DNA from: Bacilli bacterium
GTDB lineage: Bacteria; Bacillota_I; Bacilli_A; RF39; UBA660
Reading direction: 5' to 3'
Length of the DNA: 22,470 nt
Assembly (NCBI GenBank): GCA_900769635.1
Contig: CAAGHJ010000025.1
Coordinates: forward strand, 1-22,470
Both the position numbers and the translations under genes were made by a program. Positions within the stretch are counted from its first letter, which is position 1. Each line of letters starts with the position of its first letter. Of this stretch, positions 7,839 through 15,339 are shown one piece after another. The notes beneath the pieces were generated by a model that was given only the letters and a program-made list of their open reading frames with translations, searched no databases and had not been told where the DNA came from.

Positions 7839-8600
7839 TCACCTCCTTTGGTTATTTAGGGTTTCTATTATTTTTTGTTTGAAGTCGAATGCAAAGTCTA
7901 AGGGAGAAAGGATATGGCCTTTTATTAGTAGTTCAAGGGCTTTTTCTCTTGATATTCCTCTACTCATTAGATAGAATATGGTATCTTCGGAAAATGTGCC
8001 TATTACTGAACCGTGACGGGCTTCGACATCGTCTTCATCTATATACATATTGGGTTTTATTTGACAAGTGCCTGTTCCTAAGGTCATTATTTTGGTTTCT
8101 TGATTTAGGTAACATTTGGGTGTTTGTTTGGGAAGTATACTATCTACTGTTACATTTATATTGGCGGTATTTTTTTCTAATATATGGGTATATATATTGG
8201 ATGTTGTATGGGTATGGTTATGGTTTATTATTATGTGGTGATTAGCTCCAGCGGTATTTACTTCGGCAAAATTGTATTTTATAGTGGCTTTTTCTCCGTT
8301 TAGATTTATTGTTACTTCTTCGTTTATTTCCTTATTGTTATAGTATTTATTTATTGTTAGGTTGCTTCCTTCTTCTAGGTTATAGATTGTTTTTAGGTCT
8401 AAATTGTCATTATTTGAAAATTCGTATATATTTATATGGGCGTTTTTTTGGATGTTTAGGGTTATATTTGCTTTGGTTGTATTTATATAGTCTATTGTTA
8501 GGCTATTTGCTCCGATAAGGTAAATGTTATTATCTTTTATATTTACTTCGTTAGATGTATAGTTTTTTAGTTCATTATTTTCTATTATTATTTTATTCAT
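7839..8600 (-). CDS. sufD: SufB/SufD-family Fe-S scaffold protein, SufD-like and short
   Basis: SufD-type partner of the SufC ATPase in the Fe-S scaffold. The C-terminal half is diagnostic: EARHGSVIGTFSEDTIFYLM followed by SRGISREKALELL, the SufB/SufD core end. The conserved histidine in ARHGS and the following G favour SufD over SufB, which usually has a HEA context. At 253 residues it is much shorter than B. subtilis SufD (about 437), lacking most of the N-terminal helical part. The middle is an Asn/Ile/Thr-rich beta-helix-like stretch with a His-rich segment (NHHI...HNHTHTT, around residues 115-130). It overlaps sufC by 8 bases and ends in TGA. With no sufB nearby, it may be the sole scaffold subunit or may pair with SufB encoded elsewhere. 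Confidence 0.85.
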   Translation of the reverse strand: MNKIIIENNELKNYTSNEVNIKDNNIYLIGANSLTIDYINTTKANITLNIQKNAHINIYEFSNNDNLDLKTIYNLEEGSNLTINKYYNNKEINEEVTINLNGEKATIKYNFAEVNTAGANHHIIINHNHTHTTSNIYTHILEKNTANINVTVDSILPKQTPKCYLNQETKIMTLGTGTCQIKPNMYIDEDDVEARHGSVIGTFSEDTIFYLMSRGISREKALELLIKGHILSPLDFAFDFKQKIIETLNNQRR

Positions 8601-9345
8601 TTTGGCCTTCTTTGTATGTACTATAACCTGTATATCCTTCGGCTTCGATTAGTTTTGCAAGGGTAATATCACCAGTTTTCTCTATTTTGCCATCCTTCAT
8701 TATATGGACATAATCGGGAACTATGTATTCGAGTATTTTGGGGTGATGTGTTATTATTAGGATGCTGGCTTTGCTTTCTTTTTGGTAATTATTTATATTT
8801 TGGGCGGTTATTTTGAGGCTGTCTACGTCGAGGCCGGAATCTAATTCATCTAATATTATGAACTTTGGTTTTAGGAGTTTTATTTGTAGAACTTCGTTTT
8901 TCTTCTTTTCACCACCTGAAAAACCGACATTGAGGGAGCGGTGGATTAGGTTTTTATCCATAGAGAGATCGGTTGTATTTTTTTCGCATTCTTTAATGAA
9001 CTCATAAAGGCCGATATTTCGGCCAGCTTTGGCAGACATTGCTGTTTTTAGGAAGTCCTGAGTGGAAACGCCTTCTATTTCGAGGGGGTATTGCATTGCG
9101 AGGAATATTCCTAATCTACTTCTTTCATCGGTTTTTAGGGGAAGAAGGCTTTTTCCTTCGAACTTGATATCTCCTTTGGTTACTTTATAATTAGTGTCTC
9201 CCATTATTACTTTGGAAAGGGTTGATTTTCCTATTCCATTGGGGCCCATTATGACGTGGACTTCGTTATCTTTTATATTTAAATTGAAGTTTTTTAGGAC
9301 TTCTTTATTATTTACTTTTACGTTTAGGTTTTCTATATTTATCAT
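8593..9345 (-). CDS. sufC: Fe-S cluster assembly ATPase SufC
   Basis: ABC-type ATPase of the SUF scaffold complex. The 250 residues show Walker A GPNGIGKST (34-42), a SufC-type signature FSGGEKKKNE (from 142), Walker B FIILDE (162-167) with LDSGLDVD, and the H-loop ITHHPKIL. The signature with EKKKNE instead of EQQR is characteristic of SufC. The start is supported by AAAGGAGG just upstream. It is the first gene of sufC-sufD-sufS-sufU, driven by an extended -10 promoter in the short divergent region shared with the EEP gene. Confidence 0.96.
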   Translation of the reverse strand: MINIENLNVKVNNKEVLKNFNLNIKDNEVHVIMGPNGIGKSTLSKVIMGDTNYKVTKGDIKFEGKSLLPLKTDERSRLGIFLAMQYPLEIEGVSTQDFLKTAMSAKAGRNIGLYEFIKECEKNTTDLSMDKNLIHRSLNVGFSGGEKKKNEVLQIKLLKPKFIILDELDSGLDVDSLKITAQNINNYQKESKASILIITHHPKILEYIVPDYVHIMKDGKIEKTGDITLAKLIEAEGYTGYSTYKEGQNE

Positions 9346-9370
9346 ATATGCCTCCTTTGATTTCTTTTAT

Positions 9371-9379
9371 ATTATATCA
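9371..9379 (-). promoter_or_regulatory. Extended -10 promoter for suf operon
   Basis: The minus strand reads TGATATAAT, 25 bases upstream of the sufC start. No good -35 is visible. No IscR- or Fur-like operator could be recognised. Confidence 0.65.
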
Positions 9380-9423
9380 CAGTTTGGGTATTTTGGTATA
9401 AATTTTTTTTAAATTGTTATTTG

Positions 9424-9432
9424 TGGTAGAAT
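9424..9432 (+). promoter_or_regulatory. Extended -10 promoter for the EEP gene
   Basis: TGGTAGAAT lies 19 bases upstream of the chosen ATG, after a T-rich tract. It is divergent from the suf promoter, with about 45 bases between the two -10 elements. Confidence 0.55.
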
Positions 9433-9451
9433 ATATAGTGAGGTGAAGGGA

Positions 9452-10156
9452 ATGGAACTTACTATTTGTACGTTTAATATTAGGAACTTTTATTTGTGTA
9501 ATAAGGATGAGAGGGATAATTATTTTTATGTACTGAGGAATTTTATTATTGATAATGGTATTGATGTGATGGGAATGCAGGAAGTTACGAGAAAAGTAGA
9601 AAGGGAAATTAGGAAGGGGTTTAGTGACTATTTTTTGTTTGGGAAGTATAGATATGGGAAGCTTCCTTCTTTAAGGGGAACTAATGAGGGGGTATTTATT
9701 CTTTCTAGGGATAGGGGAACTGATACTTATAGTAGATATCTTATTGGGGCTAGTTTTTTATATGGTAGTATTGTTCCTAGGGTTATGGTTAGTTGTTATA
9801 TTAGGGGGATTCTTTTTATTAATGTGCATTTGGAGTATATGAGTATGAAGGCTAAATGGGTTTGTTTAGAGAGGTTATTTTGTTATATTGATGAAAATAG
9901 GGATAGAGATATTGTTTTAATGGGAGATTTTAATATGACTTTAAGGAATGGTTATTTTAGGGAATTTGTTATAAAGCTTAAGAATATTGGTATTGGTTTA
10001 GTTAATAATACTGTTAATACTTATATTGGGGATAAGGGGGAAAAGATACTTGATTATGTTTTTGTTAGTAGGGGTATTAATGTTACTAGGTGTTATACTG
10101 ATAGTGGTATTTGTATTAGTGATCATATTCCTTTTATTGTGAAAATTTCTTTGTAG
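9452..10156 (+). CDS. Endonuclease/exonuclease/phosphatase (EEP) family protein
   Basis: A 234-residue protein of the metal-dependent EEP (DNase I-like) fold. The family motifs appear in order: TFNIRN (residues 7-12), GMQEV with the metal-ligand Glu (E44), NVHLEY, MGDFNMT and the C-terminal SDHIPF with its catalytic Asp-His pair. Substrates in this family range from DNA and RNA to phospholipids and inositol phosphates, and the sequence does not settle which applies. No signal peptide is seen. The ATG at 9452 is chosen because GAGGTG ends 6 bases upstream; an in-frame GTG at 9443 lies inside that ribosome binding site. It is one of two plus-strand genes, with strongly T/G-ending codons and many AGG arginines (20 Arg against 12 Lys). 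Confidence 0.85.
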   Translation: MELTICTFNIRNFYLCNKDERDNYFYVLRNFIIDNGIDVMGMQEVTRKVEREIRKGFSDYFLFGKYRYGKLPSLRGTNEGVFILSRDRGTDTYSRYLIGASFLYGSIVPRVMVSCYIRGILFINVHLEYMSMKAKWVCLERLFCYIDENRDRDIVLMGDFNMTLRNGYFREFVIKLKNIGIGLVNNTVNTYIGDKGEKILDYVFVSRGINVTRCYTDSGICISDHIPFIVKISL

Positions 10157-10169
10157 TTAGTCCTGCACA

Positions 10170-10200
10170 TCCAAAAGAAAAATAGTCCGAAGACTATTTT
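10170..10200 (-). terminator. Bidirectional terminator with UUCG tetraloop
   Basis: AAAATAGTC (10179-10187) and GACTATTTT (10192-10200) form a perfect 9-bp stem. On the minus strand the loop is C(TTCG)G, the very stable UUCG tetraloop, followed by TCTTTT. It overlaps the stop codon of the DUF308 gene and also faces the end of the EEP gene, which it can terminate in the plus direction. Confidence 0.88.
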
Positions 10201-10754
10201 ATGATTGTACTTAGATATTTGTCTATTTCTTTTACTTTTTTCTTGAAGATAAGCATATCAACGACATCTAGTACTGAGTATATGATTAGTATTACGCCTA
10301 CTACGGTTGTGATAACGAGGGCTGATATTATTGGATTTAGTATTAGTATGACACCGCAAATTATCATTAAAATGGATGTTATTACCGATAATATATAGCT
10401 TTCTTCGTCTTTAAATATTAGGGCTATTCTGGTTTTGAATGCACCGCTTATTATGAATAGTATGCCTAGCATTATTGGTAGTAAACTTTCAAATATACTT
10501 GGATTTAGTAATATTGCTAGTCCGAGGAGGAACGTTAATATACTTGATGACATTTGAAATAGGCATAGTACGGGGTTTATTCCGAAGCTATCTATGAAAT
10601 TGTATGTTCCGTATAATAACATTATGGCTCCAAGAAAGTATGAGAATGTATCTAGGGATGCTTTGGGCCATATTATTAGTAGAAAACCAGCTATTATGAA
10701 TAGTATTGATAGTATAATTGATAAGTTTATATACTTATTTATTCTTTTTATCAT
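10194..10754 (-). CDS. DUF308 / HdeD-family membrane protein
   Basis: A small integral membrane protein of 186 residues with about six hydrophobic segments arranged as three helical pairs, as in the DUF308 (HdeD-like) family. Glycine-containing turns such as IIAGFLLIIWP, LGAIMLLYG, IMLGILFIISGAF and IICGVILILNP are typical. The E. coli namesake is linked to acid resistance, but no function is established for Firmicute members. The start at 10754 is preferred because AAAGGA lies 8 bases upstream; the earlier ATG at 10763 has no space for a ribosome binding site. The stop codon lies inside the terminator stem. It is a single-gene unit. Confidence 0.8.
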   Translation of the reverse strand: MIKRINKYINLSIILSILFIIAGFLLIIWPKASLDTFSYFLGAIMLLYGTYNFIDSFGINPVLCLFQMSSSILTFLLGLAILLNPSIFESLLPIMLGILFIISGAFKTRIALIFKDEESYILSVITSILMIICGVILILNPIISALVITTVVGVILIIYSVLDVVDMLIFKKKVKEIDKYLSTIIK

Positions 10755-10776
10755 ATCCTTCATCCTTTCTTATTTT

Positions 10777-10785
10777 ATTATAACA
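10777..10785 (-). promoter_or_regulatory. Extended -10 promoter for the DUF308 gene
   Basis: The minus strand reads TGTTATAAT, 22 bases upstream of the chosen start. The region behind it holds two similar A/T palindromes (10809-10824 and 10839-10855). Confidence 0.6.
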
Positions 10786-10859
10786 AATTTTGGTAATATT
10801 ACAACTACATTTTTTAAAAATTTGTCTATATTTTAGTGCAATTTTTTAAAAATTGTATG

Positions 10860-11246
10860 TTAGTTATTGAATCTTAAAAGATAGCCATTTGGATCTTGAA
10901 TGAGGAATTCGGTATCGTAATAGGTGGTATTTCCTACTTTATAGGGAGTCTTTTTTAGTTCGAGGAATATTTTTATATTTTTTGCCTTGATATATTCATA
11001 GTATTTTTCAATATTTTTTACAGTCATACTTATGTTTATCCCTCTTCCAAATGGGTATTCTAAGGGGGCTGTATTCCAATTGTTATTTACTTCTTCTATC
11101 ATTATTTGATTTTGGTATAATTCTAAAAAATAGAATTTTTCTCTTTTATAGAGAACGTTAAAAACTAGGGTTTGGTAGAACCTTAGGCTTTCTTCAATAT
11201 TTATCACTGATAGTTCAGGAATTAGGCTATTGTATTTTATCTTCAT
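10860..11246 (-). CDS. VOC-family (glyoxalase/bleomycin-resistance-like) protein
   Basis: A 128-residue single-domain protein of the vicinal oxygen chelate superfamily. The N-terminal pattern IPELSVINIEESLRFYQTL and the C-terminal EFLIQDPNGYLLRF match bleomycin-resistance-type members, which bind ligands as dimers without a metal. Actual bleomycin binding cannot be claimed. The start overlaps the end of topA by 20 bases and has no strong ribosome binding site, so translation probably depends on coupling to topA. Only weak A/T palindromes follow the stop. Confidence 0.82.
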   Translation of the reverse strand: MKIKYNSLIPELSVINIEESLRFYQTLVFNVLYKREKFYFLELYQNQIMIEEVNNNWNTAPLEYPFGRGINISMTVKNIEKYYEYIKAKNIKIFLELKKTPYKVGNTTYYDTEFLIQDPNGYLLRFNN

Positions 11247-13266
11247 AATCGCATTCCATACATTTTATCGTGTCTTTTTTTTCTACAAGGGTACTACCGC
11301 ATTTGGGACAAGGGGTTTCAATTGGTTTATCCCAAGAGGCGAATTTGCATTTTGGAAAGTTAGAACAGCCATAGAATAGTTTGCCTTTTTTGCTTTTTCT
11401 TTCAATGATATTTCCGTCACATTTTGGACATTTCATTATTATTTTTTGGGGTGAATTTTCTTTTTCTTCTTTTTTTATGTATTTGCACTCGGGGTAATTG
11501 GAGCAGGCTATGAATTTTCCATAGCGACCGTTTCTTATTACTAGTTCACTACCGCATTCAGGGCATTGTTCCCCTACTTGTTCGGGTGCTTTCTTTTCCA
11601 TTTTGGTAAAGGCTTCTTCGACTTTGGGTTCAAAATCTTTATAAAATCTATCTAATAGTTTGGTTTCTACAAGAGTGCCTTCGGCTACTTTATCGAGATC
11701 ATCTTCCATTTCTTTGGTATAGGTTACATTGATTATGTCTTTGAAGTATTCTTGGAGTTTATCGGTTGTTTCGATACCTATTTCTGTTGGGTGGAACTTT
11801 TTGTCTATTACTTTAACATAGTTTCTTTCTTCTAAGGTGTCGATGGTTTTGGCATAAGTTGATGGTCTTCCTATTCCGAGGGTTTCCATTTCTTTTATTA
11901 GTTTGCTTTCGGTATAGCGAGCTGGTGGTTTAGTCGAGTGTTTAGAGTATTCTACCTTCTCGGCTATTTGTTTTTTTGTGTTATCTAAGTTTGGTAATAT
12001 TTTGTCTTCACTATCTTCGTATTCTTTATATACTTTTAGGTATCCGTCAAAGATTAGTACTTGACCGGTTGCTTTGAACTGGTAATTGTTATTTTCGAGG
12101 TTAATGGTTGTTGCTAATACTTTGGCATCTTTCATTAGAGAGGCAAGAGCTCTATAGTATATAAGGGTATATAGTTTGTATTCATCATTTGATAGGTATG
12201 GTTTTACTGCGTCTGGTGTTCTATTTATGCTTGTTGGACGAATGGCTTCGTGAGCGTCTTGGACGTTGTCGTTTTTTTTCATTTGTTTTACATAACCGAT
12301 ATATTCTTCGCCATAGTTTTCTTTTATATATCCATAAGTGTTTTTTACGAACTCATCTGATAGTCTTACGGAGTCGGTTCTCATATAGGTTATTAGTCCG
12401 ACTGTTTCGTTACTTAGTGTTACTCCTTCGTATAGTTTTTGGGCAAGCATCATTGTTTTTTTGGAAGTGAAATTTAGTTTAGTTGATGCTTCTTGCTGAA
12501 GGGTTGATGTTATAAAGGGGTATTTGGCTTTCTTGGCTTTTTCTTTTTTGGTTATTTCTTTTATAATAAATTCTTCATTTAATTTGTTTAGTATGTTTTG
12601 GGCTTCTTCTTCGGTTTTTATTTCTAGTTCTTCATTATTGTATGTTTCTAATTTGGCGGAAAAGTCTTTAAAGTGAGCATCTATTTCATAGTAGTCTTCG
12701 ATATTAAAGGCTTCTATTTCTCTTTCTCTATCTACTATTAGTTTAAGGGCTACGGATTGGACACGGCCGGCTGACTTTCCTCCGGTTTTGGATTGCATTA
12801 GTTTACTTAGGCGAAAGCCTATTATTCTATCTAGTATTCTTCTTGCTTCTTGAGAGGAAACGAGATTGTTATCTATTTTTCTTGCGTGATTGAAGGAATC
12901 TAAGATGACGTTTTTGGTTATTTCGTTGAATACTACTCTTTCGTATTTGTCGTCAGTTAATCCGAGTGCATCGTATAGATGCCAAGAGATGGCTTCTCCT
13001 TCTCTATCGGGGTCGGTTGCTAGATAGACAAAATCGCTTTCTTTTATGTCTTTTTTTAAATCTTTTACTAATTTGCTTTTTCCTTTTATTATTTTATAGT
13101 TGGGTTTGAAATTATCGTCAACATCTACCCCAAAGCCATACTTTCCGGTTGTTGCAAGGTCACGAATGTGGCCTAGGGATGATACTACTTTATAGTCCTT
13201 ACCTAGATATTTTTCTATGGTTTTACTCTTACTTGGGGACTCTACTATTACGAGGTTTTTGGGCAT
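11227..13266 (-). CDS. topA: DNA topoisomerase I
   Basis: Type IA topoisomerase that relaxes negative supercoils through a 5'-phosphotyrosine intermediate. The N-terminal TOPRIM domain has E9 in VESPSK and DPDREGE (D85, D87, E89, E91). The active-site tyrosine is Y294 in LITYMRTDS. The C-terminus holds three cysteine clusters: CPECG...CSNYPEC, CPKCD...CSNFPKC and CPKCG...CMEC. All three retain four cysteines, typical of TopA zinc ribbons. The length of 679 residues is normal for Firmicutes. The start is preceded by AAAGGAAGG. The downstream VOC gene overlaps its end. Confidence 0.97.
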   Translation of the reverse strand: MPKNLVIVESPSKSKTIEKYLGKDYKVVSSLGHIRDLATTGKYGFGVDVDDNFKPNYKIIKGKSKLVKDLKKDIKESDFVYLATDPDREGEAISWHLYDALGLTDDKYERVVFNEITKNVILDSFNHARKIDNNLVSSQEARRILDRIIGFRLSKLMQSKTGGKSAGRVQSVALKLIVDREREIEAFNIEDYYEIDAHFKDFSAKLETYNNEELEIKTEEEAQNILNKLNEEFIIKEITKKEKAKKAKYPFITSTLQQEASTKLNFTSKKTMMLAQKLYEGVTLSNETVGLITYMRTDSVRLSDEFVKNTYGYIKENYGEEYIGYVKQMKKNDNVQDAHEAIRPTSINRTPDAVKPYLSNDEYKLYTLIYYRALASLMKDAKVLATTINLENNNYQFKATGQVLIFDGYLKVYKEYEDSEDKILPNLDNTKKQIAEKVEYSKHSTKPPARYTESKLIKEMETLGIGRPSTYAKTIDTLEERNYVKVIDKKFHPTEIGIETTDKLQEYFKDIINVTYTKEMEDDLDKVAEGTLVETKLLDRFYKDFEPKVEEAFTKMEKKAPEQVGEQCPECGSELVIRNGRYGKFIACSNYPECKYIKKEEKENSPQKIIMKCPKCDGNIIERKSKKGKLFYGCSNFPKCKFASWDKPIETPCPKCGSTLVEKKDTIKCMECDYEDKIQ

Positions 13267-13299
13267 ATATTCGCCTTCCTTTCTTTATAAATATAATTT

Positions 13300-13328
13300 A
13301 CTATATCATATATATTGGTAATTTACAA
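13300..13328 (-). promoter_or_regulatory. Promoter for topA
   Basis: On the minus strand there is a -35 TTGTAA (13328-13323), a 17-base spacer and an extended -10 TGATATAGT ending at 13300, about 33 bases before the topA start. Confidence 0.6.
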
Positions 13329-13584
13329 GTGTATTTGGAAAAAGTTTTGTGAAAGAAAATGGTGAAGTTATTATTTTTTCACTATTGTGGGCTATTAATT
13401 ATATGTTAATTCTTAATTATGAACTTTTGGTAATTTGTTATCTTTTTTATAAGGGGTTAATAATAATTGGTGTTAGGAAAATATATTATAATTTATTTAG
13501 TTATATTTTCTTGTAAGAAAATATAGATTATCCCATAAATAATGAGCATTATAGATATTGCTATAACTTTTTTTATATATATAG
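13329..13584. other. Intergenic region between topA and tRNA-Asn
   Basis: A/T-rich and without a convincing gene. It contains a perfect palindrome TATATTTTCTT-GT-AAGAAAATATA at 13502-13525 and, 20-30 bases before it, another copy of the GGAAAATATAT half-site (13477-13487). No U-tract follows, so it looks more like a protein-binding site or a relic than a terminator. Confidence 0.45.
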
Positions 13585-13614
13585 AAAAAAAAAACAAGTT
13601 CATAGATGAACTTG
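13585..13614 (-). terminator. Intrinsic terminator after tRNA-Asn
   Basis: CAAGTTCA and TGAACTTG (within 13595-13614) form an 8-bp stem with a TCTA loop on the minus strand, followed by ten T residues (13594-13585). It lies 12 bases after the tRNA CCA end. Confidence 0.92.
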
Positions 13615-13626
13615 ATATAATCATAA

Positions 13627-13702
13627 TGGCGCCTGATGTAGGACTCGAACCTACGACCTATCGGTTAACAGCCGAGTGCTCTACCGACTGAGCTAATCAG
13701 GC
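13627..13702 (-). tRNA. tRNA-Asn (anticodon GTT)
   Basis: 76 bases including an encoded CCA end (13629-13627). The acceptor stem GCCTGAT/ATCAGGC, D stem GCTC/GAGC, and T arm GTAGG-TTCGAGT-CCTAC all pair. The anticodon loop is CTGTTAA with GTT at 13669-13667. The anticodon stem CTCGG/CCGAT has one C-U mismatch at the outer position (27-43). U36-A37 makes it a t6A substrate, which is notable next to the tsa operon. Confidence 0.97.
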
Positions 13703-13723
13703 ATCAATTGCGATTGCTATTTA

Positions 13724-13752
13724 ATTATATAACAAATTTTAAACAATTGCAA
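13724..13752 (-). promoter_or_regulatory. Promoter for tRNA-Asn
   Basis: On the minus strand there is a -35 TTGCAA (13752-13747), a 17-base spacer and a -10 TATAAT (13729-13724), 21 bases before the tRNA 5' end. Confidence 0.75.
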
Positions 13753-13760
13753 TACTTTTT

Positions 13761-14333
13761 TTAATTATTTTTAACTTTTTTTCGGGTTTTATGCGTTTTA
13801 TGGGGTAATTTTCTAATTTTGAAGCCACTTGTTTCTATATTGTACTCTTCTTCTCTATTGGTTTCATAGGAATGGTCTATTCTTTCACATAGTATTTCGA
13901 ATTCGTGAAGGTTACGTGGTATATCAAAATTGGTACCTATTTCCATTGTTATGGGAGATGTTACGTATACTTCTTTTTCTCCGTAGAGGAAGGCTTTATA
14001 GGAGAGGTAATAACTGCCTTTTTTTATGGGGGCTCCGGTTAGCATACAACTGCGGGGACGAGCGGATTTTTTTTCTTCTACTTGGGGACAGTATATTAGT
14101 TCTTTACCGGGTAATAGGTAATTGCTTATATTTTCTGTTAGGGCTATATCGAGGTTATAGTTTATTTCATCGAGGGATTTTCCGGAGGTTATTATTTCTT
14201 CATAATGGGGATAGTTTTTTAGAAGGATATCTATTATTTCTTTATAATGGGTTATTATTTCTTTTTTATATGGGTAGTCTCTTATTACTAGTTCCTGTAG
14301 GGCATAAGACCAATAGTTTTCTTTATTTATCAT
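13761..14333 (-). CDS. Uncharacterised protein, last gene of the tsa operon
   Basis: I do not recognise this 190-residue protein. The N-terminal half (1-75) looks helical and charged. The middle has cysteines C82 and C96 and a pattern CMLTGAPIKKGSYYLSYKAF (96-115), which resembles a small zinc-knuckle or treble-clef turn, with C149 as a possible third ligand. The last 20 residues are strongly basic, suggesting nucleic acid contact. No membrane segment or signal peptide is visible. The start at 14333 is chosen because it overlaps the tsaD stop by 11 bases, a normal coupling distance; a reading from 14363 would overlap tsaD by 41 bases. Codon use matches the neighbours, so it is a resident gene. 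Its position suggests an RNA- or ribosome-related role, but that is inference. Confidence 0.7.
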   Translation of the reverse strand: MINKENYWSYALQELVIRDYPYKKEIITHYKEIIDILLKNYPHYEEIITSGKSLDEINYNLDIALTENISNYLLPGKELIYCPQVEEKKSARPRSCMLTGAPIKKGSYYLSYKAFLYGEKEVYVTSPITMEIGTNFDIPRNLHEFEILCERIDHSYETNREEEYNIETSGFKIRKLPHKTHKTRKKVKNN

Positions 14334-15339
14334 ACTTATATAAACTGTCAGTTGACACTGCATTCAGGGTGAGGTCGGCAGTTACTCCTTTCTTGTAAGC
14401 GTAATAGGCAGCTGATGCTATCATTGTAGCGTTGTCTGTGCAATATGCAAGGCGGGGTTTAGAGAAGTTTATACCTCGCTTTTCGCACTCTTTGGCAAGG
14501 GTATCACGTAAATGGCTATTGGCTGATACTCCTCCAGCGATAACGAGATTTTTTACTTGGTATTCTTCGAGGGCGTGCATTGTTTTTTTGACGACAACGG
14601 AGACGACTCTTTCTTGGAAGGATGTACACATATCTTCTACTCTTATGGTATGGCCGCGTTGTTTTTCGTTATGTACGGTATTTAGGACGGCACTTTTGAT
14701 ACCGCTAAATGAGAAGTTATAGGTATTATCGTTAAGGGGATATGGGAGATTGTAGGTATCTTTTCCTTCATAGTATTTTTTATCGATAATGGGTCCTCCC
14801 GGGTAACTGAGACCGAGGATACGGGCTACTTTATCATAGGCTTCGCCGATAGCGTCATCTAGGGTTCCTCCTATTTTTTTGAAGGTATAGTCTTCTTTCA
14901 TATATATTAATTCGGTATGTCCACCACTTACTACGAGTGCGATTAGGGGGAATTTTAGTCTTGATTCGAGATTGTTTGCATAGATATGGCCGGCTATGTG
15001 ATGGACGGGGATGAGGGGTTTTCCGGTGACAAGGGAAATGGTTTTGGCACATTCTACCCCGATTAGAAGGGATCCGATTAATCCAGGGCCGTAAGTTACG
15101 CCGATTATATCGATATCGTCCATAGTTAGGGTGGTTTTTGAGAATAGTTCTTCTAATACTATGGTTATGTTTTCGACGTGCATTCTACTGGCTATTTCGG
15201 GAACAACGCCATTAAATTCTTTATGGGTATCGATTTGGGTTAGGACTACGGTGGCTATTTCTTCTGTTCCGTTTTTGACAATACTCATACTGGTTTCATC
15301 ACAAGAGGATTCTATGCCGAGGGCGTATATTTCTTTCAC
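14323..15339 (-). CDS. tsaD: tRNA t6A37 threonylcarbamoyltransferase TsaD
   Basis: Transfers the threonylcarbamoyl group from TC-AMP to A37 of ANN-decoding tRNAs, working with TsaB and TsaE. The 338 residues carry the ASKHA fold signatures ALGIESSCDETS (6-17) and VTYGPGLIGSLLIG (81-94). The metal ligands H114 and H118 are in HHIAGH, and a third is the Asp in YCTDNA near the C-terminus. The start is a GTG at 15339, directly after the rimI stop. There is no in-frame ATG near it and the ribosome binding site is weak, so coupling to rimI translation is likely. Confidence 0.95.
   Translation of the reverse strand: MKEIYALGIESSCDETSMSIVKNGTEEIATVVLTQIDTHKEFNGVVPEIASRMHVENITIVLEELFSKTTLTMDDIDIIGVTYGPGLIGSLLIGVECAKTISLVTGKPLIPVHHIAGHIYANNLESRLKFPLIALVVSGGHTELIYMKEDYTFKKIGGTLDDAIGEAYDKVARILGLSYPGGPIIDKKYYEGKDTYNLPYPLNDNTYNFSFSGIKSAVLNTVHNEKQRGHTIRVEDMCTSFQERVVSVVVKKTMHALEEYQVKNLVIAGGVSANSHLRDTLAKECEKRGINFSKPRLAYCTDNATMIASAAYYAYKKGVTADLTLNAVSTDSLYKYDK

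Noticed and set aside
10809..10855. A/T palindromes after the VOC gene as terminators
   Set aside because: The stems are purely A/T with tiny loops and have no distinct U-tract. They are too weak to call.
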